Shown piece after piece: positions 58,561-64,000 of a stretch of DNA of 64,000 bases. Every line of letters starts with the position of its first letter. The stretch's first letter is position 1. Below the pieces are notes generated by a model. The model was not told where the DNA came from, searched no databases, and saw nothing but the letters and a program-made list of their open reading frames with translations. The stretch comes from an uncultured Bacteroidales bacterium. GTDB taxonomy: Bacteria > Bacteroidota > Bacteroidia > Bacteroidales > F082. The position numbers were made by a program, and so were the translations under genes. The DNA lies in the NCBI GenBank assembly GCA_947307415.1, contig CAMZJA010000001.1, forward strand, positions 186,001 to 250,000, read 5' to 3'.

Positions 58561-58578
58561 AGCCTGAAAATCATTTAA

Positions 58579-59310
58579 ATGAAAGAGTTTCTAACCATCG
58601 ATATCGGCAACACCAAAGCAAAATACGCCGTCTTCAACGACAAAGACATAGTCGAAAATCACGTTTTCGACCCTCTTTCCGACGACCTGACAAATGTTTT
58701 GCAACGCCATCCCGATATTAATAAAGGTATCATCTCTTCCGTCGGCGGCAACGTGAACGAATGCCTCGAACAACTCAAAGACATCAAGGTTCTCGTCCTC
58801 AACAGCGAGACAAAACTGCCTTTTTGCCTTAATTACAAAGACAAATCGAAAATCGGAGCCGACCGCCTCGCTCTCGTGGCATCCGCCTTCGCCGAGAAAC
58901 CCCACCAAAACAACCTCGTCATCGACATCGGGACCTGCATCACCTACGACATCCTCACCGCCGACGACCGTCATCTCGGCGGCCCGATAAGTCCGGGCAT
59001 GAAGCTGCGCTTCAAGGCGATGCACGAGCACACCGCCCTCCTACCCCTATGCGAGCCGACACACGACGAGCTGAAACTCATCTGCGACGATACCACAGAA
59101 TGCCTCCAAAGCGGCGTACAACTCGGAGTTTTACACGAAATAAAAGAATTTATCGAGCTTTACTCATTGAAATTCAACGACTTAAATGTTTTTATCTCGG
59201 GAGGCGACAATATTTTCTTGCAAAATCAGTTAAAAAACTGTACCTTTGCAAGTTCAAACTTTATGTTTAACGGCTTACGATTGATTTTGGAATATAATGA
59301 TATTCAATAA
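58579..59310 (+). CDS. coaX: Type III pantothenate kinase
   Basis: 243 residues. CoaX phosphorylates pantothenate, first step of CoA synthesis. ASKHA-fold blocks: LTIDIGNTKAKYAVF (phosphate 1), KSKIGADRLALVASAF, VIDIGTCITYDILT (phosphate 2) and GGPISPGMKLRFKAMHEHTA. Length is normal. Overlaps the next gene by 14 bases and leads an envelope operon that reaches the window's right side. Confidence 0.95.
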   Translation: MKEFLTIDIGNTKAKYAVFNDKDIVENHVFDPLSDDLTNVLQRHPDINKGIISSVGGNVNECLEQLKDIKVLVLNSETKLPFCLNYKDKSKIGADRLALVASAFAEKPHQNNLVIDIGTCITYDILTADDRHLGGPISPGMKLRFKAMHEHTALLPLCEPTHDELKLICDDTTECLQSGVQLGVLHEIKEFIELYSLKFNDLNVFISGGDNIFLQNQLKNCTFASSNFMFNGLRLILEYNDIQ

Positions 59311-60583
59311 GTTACAAAAAACACTTTTTTTAATCACCATGATTTTCGTCATGGCAGACGGTGTTTTTGCGCAAGCTGACATCTCTTCACCCTATTCCAG
59401 ATTCGGTTTGGGAAACATCAGCAAAAACAAGACAAACACCGTGCTTCAGGGTATGGGAGGCATCACCAACGCTGTCGACGGCAAGTATTTGCTCAACAAC
59501 TCCAACCCTGCATCGTATGCCGAGATGGACTCGCTAACCTTCCTCTTCGACGCCGGTTTCTACATGAAATACACCACCTACAGAAACACAACCGACGCTG
59601 AAAAAGGTTCCGACGCCTCGTTCGACTACTTCGACTTGGGCTTCGGCGTCACGAAATGGCTGAAAATGGGTCTCGGCGTGGCTCCTTACAGCAACAGATC
59701 CTATTCCTCAACGGCCGACTTCGACTTTGAATATCCTTATAGCATTGATTATGAAGGAACTGGCGGTTTGAATAAACTCTATTGGGCCAGTGGTTTTAAG
59801 GTAACTAAAAGCCTGTCGCTCGGTTTTAAACTCAACTACGTCTTCGGAAACATCACCGACGTAACGAAATTATACTACCCGGGTATGAGCTATTTCCACA
59901 ACGAAAAACGCTCCATCAACCTGCATTTCAGCGACGTGACCTTCGACTTCGGCTTGATTTACAAGAAACAGCTGCGCAACGACCACGTCCTGACATTCGG
60001 CGCCACATACTCGCTGCCGACAAAGCTGAACGCCCACCGCAACATCTTCATCTATACGATGTTCAAAGGCTACGGAACGTATACCGAGACGTTTTGCGAC
60101 ACCATTCTTTATAAAAACAACGAAAAAACCAGCATCAACTACCCTCAAAGCTTCGGAGCAGGTATCACCTTGCAGAAAACCGACCGATGGCTCATCGGCG
60201 TCGACTTCAACTGGGGCAATTGGGAAAAGTTCAGAATCAACGACGTGAACGACTCGCTGCAAAACTCATGGAACGTAGCGATAGGCGGATGCTACACACC
60301 TCGAAACACCAGCGTATCCAGCTATTTCCGCAAAGTGACATACCGCGCCGGATTCCATTATGACCAAACATATTTCAACATCTACGGACAGTCTATTAAT
60401 AAATATGGTGTGACATTAGGTCTAGGACTGCCTATCCCACGCGCGATGACATCACTCAACATAGCCGTGGATTTCGGCAAGATGGGAACAACACAAAACA
60501 ACCTTATCGAAGAATCATATTTCAACATATCATTCGGCGTGTCGATACGCGACAAATGGTTTGTAAAACGAAGATATAAATAA
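59297..60583 (+). CDS. Outer-membrane beta-barrel protein (OmpP1/FadL-like)
   Basis: 428 residues. Signal peptide (FLITMIFVMADGVFAQ), then the typical Bacteroidetes barrel start SSPYSRFGLGNISKNKTNTV, LQGMGGITNAVDG and LLNNSNPASYAEMDSLTFLF. Many amphipathic strands follow and the end (FGVSIRDKWFVKRRYK) is aromatic/basic. Such proteins may carry hydrophobic compounds; the specific cargo is not known. Conserved position after coaX in Bacteroidetes. Confidence 0.87.
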   Translation: MIFNKLQKTLFLITMIFVMADGVFAQADISSPYSRFGLGNISKNKTNTVLQGMGGITNAVDGKYLLNNSNPASYAEMDSLTFLFDAGFYMKYTTYRNTTDAEKGSDASFDYFDLGFGVTKWLKMGLGVAPYSNRSYSSTADFDFEYPYSIDYEGTGGLNKLYWASGFKVTKSLSLGFKLNYVFGNITDVTKLYYPGMSYFHNEKRSINLHFSDVTFDFGLIYKKQLRNDHVLTFGATYSLPTKLNAHRNIFIYTMFKGYGTYTETFCDTILYKNNEKTSINYPQSFGAGITLQKTDRWLIGVDFNWGNWEKFRINDVNDSLQNSWNVAIGGCYTPRNTSVSSYFRKVTYRAGFHYDQTYFNIYGQSINKYGVTLGLGLPIPRAMTSLNIAVDFGKMGTTQNNLIEESYFNISFGVSIRDKWFVKRRYK

Positions 60584-60600
60584 TTAAAAAGTACAAAAAT

Positions 60601-61923
60601 ATGAAATTAAGAAAATTATTCTTCCTCGGCGCAATTCTTTGCATGTCGGCAATGGCATTCGCACAAGACACCGATTGTGACACAGACATCTCTATCTACA
60701 GAGAGGCATTCAAACAGTGGGACGGAAAGACAGCATCAGCCAACCCTATCATGATTTCAGCATGGAGAAGAGTCTTCCTTAACTGCCCAAGCGCGAAAGA
60801 GAGAACCCTCACCGACGGTACCAAGATCGTGAACAACGCTCTCATCAGAGGCACCAAAGACGCAACTCTGAAAGAGAAATACATCGACACCCTCGTGATG
60901 GTCTACGAAGCACGCATCCAGTACTTCCCGAAGAGCGGCATCGGTAACATCAAAGGACGTATGGGTCTCGACCTCATGGCATTCCAGTCACGCATGGAAC
61001 AGGCTTATAACGCTTTGAAAGACGCCATCGACACCGACGGCAACAACAGTAACTACGCCTTCATCGACGGTTTGTTCTCAACAACAATCAACATGGTGAA
61101 AGCCGGCAAGCTCGATGAGGCAACCATTCTCGACGAATACAGCCGCCTCATGGACATAGTCGAATTCAACATCAAGAAGTATACTGAAGAAGGCAACGAG
61201 AAGCTCCTCAACAGCTACACAACCACAAAGGGTAACCTCGAAGGCGGCGTGCAGCCATACGCCAACTGCGAAGACCTCATCCGCATCTATCAGAAGAAAT
61301 TCGACGCAGAACCAGATAACGTTGAACTTCTCAACAAGATCGCATCAGTGCTTTCAGCAAGAAACTGCGACAAGAGCGACCTCTACCTCGCAGTGGCAAT
61401 CAAATTACACAAACTCAACCCATCACCTGAGTCAGCTTACTTCATCGGCAAGAGATACCTCGCCGACCAGGAATATAACAAGGCTACAAGCTACCTCCTC
61501 GAAGCTACAAAATCAGAGGATGTAAAATCGGCACAGCAAGCCTACAAATACCTCGCACAGATTATGTGGAAGGAAGGCAGAGGCGAACAAGGCCGCGCTT
61601 ACGCCAGAAGAGCTATCGAACTTGACAAGACCGACGGTGAGCCTTACATGATCCTCGGCTACATCTACGCGGCAAGCTCGAAAGACTGCAACGTGAACCC
61701 GCTTCACGCAAAGGCAGTCTACTGGGTGGCAGTCGACCAATTCCAGAAAGCCAAGTCGATCGACCCTTCAATCGCTGCAAAAGCCAACGAGATGATCAAA
61801 GAATACTCGAAACTCTTCCCTACAAGCGAAGACGCATTCTTCTACAACGTGTTTGAAGACGACACCTACGAGGTGGGCTGCTGGATCAACGAGACTACAA
61901 AGGCAAGATTTTCAAATAATTGA
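60601..61923 (+). CDS. Exported TPR protein of the coaX operon
   Basis: 440 residues. Signal peptide (LFFLGAILCMSAMAFAQ). The mature protein starts DTDCDTDISIYREAFKQW and contains TPR-like pairs, clearest near 300-400 (SPESAYFIGKRYLADQEYNK, AQQAYKYLAQIMWKEGRGEQ, GRAYARRAIELDKTDGEPYM). It is likely a periplasmic scaffold for outer-membrane assembly, inferred from neighbours. Its stop (TGA) overlaps the TTG start of lptC. Confidence 0.88.
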   Translation: MKLRKLFFLGAILCMSAMAFAQDTDCDTDISIYREAFKQWDGKTASANPIMISAWRRVFLNCPSAKERTLTDGTKIVNNALIRGTKDATLKEKYIDTLVMVYEARIQYFPKSGIGNIKGRMGLDLMAFQSRMEQAYNALKDAIDTDGNNSNYAFIDGLFSTTINMVKAGKLDEATILDEYSRLMDIVEFNIKKYTEEGNEKLLNSYTTTKGNLEGGVQPYANCEDLIRIYQKKFDAEPDNVELLNKIASVLSARNCDKSDLYLAVAIKLHKLNPSPESAYFIGKRYLADQEYNKATSYLLEATKSEDVKSAQQAYKYLAQIMWKEGRGEQGRAYARRAIELDKTDGEPYMILGYIYAASSKDCNVNPLHAKAVYWVAVDQFQKAKSIDPSIAAKANEMIKEYSKLFPTSEDAFFYNVFEDDTYEVGCWINETTKARFSNN

Positions 61924-62489
61924 AAAGACTGATTTATATAATATTAGAAATCAACATCATAGCACATCTTGTTATGATGTTGTTTTCTTGTGAAAACTCG
62001 ATGAAGGACATCAAGCAGTTCATCGACAACGACACCATCTCGGGTTTGATGGCCTACGATGTCGTCATCGAACGCAGCGACTCGGGAATGCTAGTGGCTA
62101 AACTGTCGGCTCCAGTCATGCGCAGCGTCGACGACAAAGACAGCATGATGCTTGAATTCCCTAAGGGTTTCAAAGCTTTTATGTATGAAAGCGGCGACAC
62201 CGCCCCCACCTCTATGATTCGCGGCGACTACGGCGTGAACTACGAGAAGAGGGAACTCATCATCGCAAAACGCAACGTGGTGGTGGAAAACCTTAAGACT
62301 CAAGAGGTTATGGAGACGCAGACGCTGTTTTGGGATCAGAGAAAACACAAAATTTACACTAGTAATTTCGTAAAGATATCAAGTCCCGACAAGATAATTT
62401 TCGGCGACAGCCTGACAGCTAACGAAGACTTCTCGCACCGCGAGATTTTCGGCATCAGGGCAACCATAGAGATTGACGAAGATGAGTAA
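61920..62489 (+). CDS. lptC: LptC-like lipopolysaccharide export protein
   Basis: 189 residues from a TTG start overlapping the previous stop (TTGA). A lipoprotein-like or anchor segment (LVMMLFSCENS) precedes an LptC-type beta-jellyroll: ISGLMAYDVVIERSDSGMLV, ELIIAKRNVVVENLKTQEVM, ETQTLFWDQRKHKIYTSNFV and IIFGDSLTANEDF. LptC joins the Lpt bridge that carries LPS to the outer membrane. Position upstream of a hemolysin-family gene is the conserved Bacteroidetes order. Confidence 0.88.
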   Translation: MKRLIYIILEINIIAHLVMMLFSCENSMKDIKQFIDNDTISGLMAYDVVIERSDSGMLVAKLSAPVMRSVDDKDSMMLEFPKGFKAFMYESGDTAPTSMIRGDYGVNYEKRELIIAKRNVVVENLKTQEVMETQTLFWDQRKHKIYTSNFVKISSPDKIIFGDSLTANEDFSHREIFGIRATIEIDEDE

Positions 62490-63747
62490 TTGGATTGTTG
62501 TCATAATATCACTTTTTGCCTCGGCGCTCTTTTCGGGTGTCGAAATCTCGTTTATTAGCTCCAACCGACTCAAACTCGAGCTCGACCTCAAGAAAAACAG
62601 CTTCGCAGCCAAGCTCATCAACAACTTCGTGCGTCATCAGTCGCAGTTCATGGGCTGCATACTCATCGGCAACAACATCGCCAACGTCATTTACGGCATC
62701 GCCATGGCGCGACTCCTTGAGCCAGCGATAGTCAGCATACTGCCGGAAGTCATAACCAACGAGTTCACCATACTGATTTGCCAGACCATCATCTCGACAC
62801 TGCTGGTGCTTTTCGTGGCTGAATTCATCCCGAAGACGCTCAGCCGCCTCAACCCGAACGGACTGATGAAGACGATGGCACTCCCGATGATGTGCCTTTA
62901 CATCATACTTTACCCATTGATTTTCATCTACATAGGAATCTCGGAGCTCATCATAAAATATATCTTCAGAATGGAAATAAACCCTGAAGATTACAAACTG
63001 AGTCCTGTCGACTTGAACGACTACCTGAAAGAATACGCCGACCCGAACGAAGAAGACGAAGACATTCAGCAAGGTATAGAATTATTCCAAAATGCTATTG
63101 ATTTTCAGACAGTTAAGCTTCGCGAATGCATGCAGCCGAGAAATGAGATCCAAGCGGTGGAAATCAACGAGTCGATGGAAGAGGTGAAAAGAATTTTTGA
63201 GGAGACAAAACATTCGAAAATCATTGTGTATGAAGACAATATCGATAATATCGTGGGCTACATACACATCAACGACCTGCTGCACCGAGGCGGAAGCATC
63301 AAGAAAAAAGTGCGTCAGATTGAGTTTTATCCGGAGACTTACGGAGCCCAGGATCTGCTGCAGCGACTGTCGAAAAAGCGTCAGAGCATAGCGGTGGTTG
63401 TGGATGAGTTCGGAGGCACTGCGGGCATTATCACCACAGAAGATTTGGTGGAAGAGATTTTCGGAGAGATTGAAGACGAATACGACGAGGAAGACGACAT
63501 CGAAAAGACCATCAACGAGAACGACCGAATCTTCTCGGCGCGACTGGAAATCGACTATCTCAACAAGACCTACAAATACGATTTTCCGGAGTCGGACGAC
63601 TACGAGACTCTGGCCGGATATATCATTCATTATCACGAAAGTATTCCACAAACAGGAGAGGAAATCGTCATCGGCGACTATCTTTTCAAGATTATCAAAG
63701 CTTCAGAAACCAAACTCGAAGAAGTGGAAATCAAGAATAATCAATGA
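62482..63747 (+). CDS. Hemolysin family protein (CNNM-CBS-CorC_HlyC)
   Basis: 421 residues from the ATG at 62482, which overlaps the lptC stop by 8 bases. Four N-terminal helices of the CNNM/DUF21 domain (FASALFSGVEISFISSNRLK, CILIGNNIANVIYGIAMARL), a CBS pair (about 195-320: ECMQPRNEIQAVEINESMEE, QSIAVVVDEFGGTAGIITTE with DLVEEIFGEIEDEYDEED) and a CorC/HlyC domain at the end. Likely a Mg2+/Co2+ transporter; no haemolytic role is implied. Confidence 0.93.
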   Translation: MSNWIVVIISLFASALFSGVEISFISSNRLKLELDLKKNSFAAKLINNFVRHQSQFMGCILIGNNIANVIYGIAMARLLEPAIVSILPEVITNEFTILICQTIISTLLVLFVAEFIPKTLSRLNPNGLMKTMALPMMCLYIILYPLIFIYIGISELIIKYIFRMEINPEDYKLSPVDLNDYLKEYADPNEEDEDIQQGIELFQNAIDFQTVKLRECMQPRNEIQAVEINESMEEVKRIFEETKHSKIIVYEDNIDNIVGYIHINDLLHRGGSIKKKVRQIEFYPETYGAQDLLQRLSKKRQSIAVVVDEFGGTAGIITTEDLVEEIFGEIEDEYDEEDDIEKTINENDRIFSARLEIDYLNKTYKYDFPESDDYETLAGYIIHYHESIPQTGEEIVIGDYLFKIIKASETKLEEVEIKNNQ

Positions 63748-63793
63748 GTTAGCATATTTTTAACAAAAATGTTGAAGGTATTGACATTTTTCG

Positions 63794-63802
63794 TAAATTT
63801 GC
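63794..63802 (+). promoter_or_regulatory. -7 promoter box for the PpiD-like gene
   Basis: TAAATTTGC, 43 bases before the ATG at 63846. Confidence 0.55.
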
Positions 63803-63845
63803 AGGCTCAAAATTAATATAGAAAAATAATAAATAAAATAAAACT

Positions 63846-64000
63846 ATGGCAGCAATTGGAAAAATCAGACAACACTATGGTATCTTAGTGATTATCATTG
63901 GTTTAGCTCTTTTAGCATTTGTTTTAGGTGACTTATTCAAAAGCACCAACAGAAGAAGACAGAATGACGTCGCGGTGGTGAACGGCGAAAAGATTTCTTA
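63846..64000 (+). CDS. PpiD/SurA-like peptidyl-prolyl isomerase, N-terminal fragment
   Basis: The first 51 codons only; the gene runs off the right edge. MAAIGKIRQHYGILVIIIGL starts an N-terminal membrane helix (to FVLGD), followed by the SurA_N-type strand DVAVVNGEKIS. This matches the inner-membrane-anchored PpiD-like folding factor that follows the hemolysin-family gene in other Bacteroidetes. Confidence 0.88.
   Translation, partial: MAAIGKIRQHYGILVIIIGLALLAFVLGDLFKSTNRRRQNDVAVVNGEKIS

Noticed and set aside
62473-62481. A TTG start for the hemolysin-family gene
   Set aside because: An ATG 9 bases later overlaps the lptC stop in the usual way and begins the first membrane helix (MSNWIVVIIS).

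Overview
The window looks like a Bacteroidales (Bacteroidetes) chromosome, probably from an animal-associated or other anaerobic member that is not Bacteroides itself. Three things point there. Many genes have the Bacteroidetes -7 promoter box (TAnnTTTG, here usually TATCTTTGC, TAATTTTGC or TATTTTTGC) shortly upstream of the start. At least four secreted proteins end in a type IX secretion (T9SS) sorting domain. The gene content and order are phylum-typical: DUF3822-rsmD, coaX-OMP-TPR-lptC-hemolysin-PpiD, and a 1230-residue PurL. No rRNA, CRISPR array or complete prophage is visible.

Layout. 1-11 kb: the start of a TonB-dependent receptor under a TPP riboswitch; a GH89 lipoprotein; a lipoprotein/radical SAM-SPASM pair facing a flavodoxin-ferredoxin (EFR1) protein and a nitroreductase-like lipoprotein; then a tightly packed queuosine operon (transporter, queD, queF, TIGR04076, MORN protein, thioesterase) whose very short leader folds like a preQ1-I pseudoknot. 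11-16.4 kb: thioesterase, TPR lipoprotein, GH92 mannosidase, and a membrane protein with a winged-helix regulator. 16.44-21.71 kb: an AT-rich integrated element of about 5.25 kb. It carries a tyrosine integrase, a small HTH protein, a Rep_trans-like protein, a serine recombinase and a FISUMP lipoprotein, and it sits in the 3' end of a DUF2795 gene whose last codons are duplicated at the far end. 21.7-35 kb: housekeeping genes (PduO cobalamin adenosyltransferase, Nfu, Mrp, dtd, rbfA, LolC/E-like permease, rsmA, serS, rplU, rpmA), a methyltransferase that has lost its core, and a T9SS protein. 35-48 kb: a 1312-residue T9SS surface protein, LMW phosphatase, purL, holA, amn, a radical SAM protein and rsmD. 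48-58 kb: an exported peptidase and glycosidase zone (C69, M6-like, C10, GH20) with a small AT-rich patch (FISUMP module, RhuM/PLD protein), then a CPBP protease fused to a retropepsin-like domain. 58-64 kb: tRNA-Phe and the coaX envelope operon, running off the right edge at a PpiD/SurA-like protein.

The most unusual global feature is several families of short palindromic interspersed repeats. The main one has GTCATTYCGA ends and includes a copy inserted in frame inside rsmA, where it adds about 28 residues to a conserved rRNA methyltransferase. Another copy forms the C-terminus of RsmD, and a half copy sits at the deletion junction of the broken methyltransferase. Others lie next to dtd and a T9SS gene. 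Two further families have GTCATTAGTCGTCA-type and GTAGAGACG-type ends.

How the genes work together: N-glycan and glycosaminoglycan trimming by exported GH89, GH92 and GH20 enzymes plus secreted peptidases (M6, C10, C69) suggests use of host or dietary glycoproteins. TPP-controlled uptake and queuosine-precursor uptake suggest salvage of vitamins and modified bases. Assignments rest on reading motifs by eye; no database search was possible.
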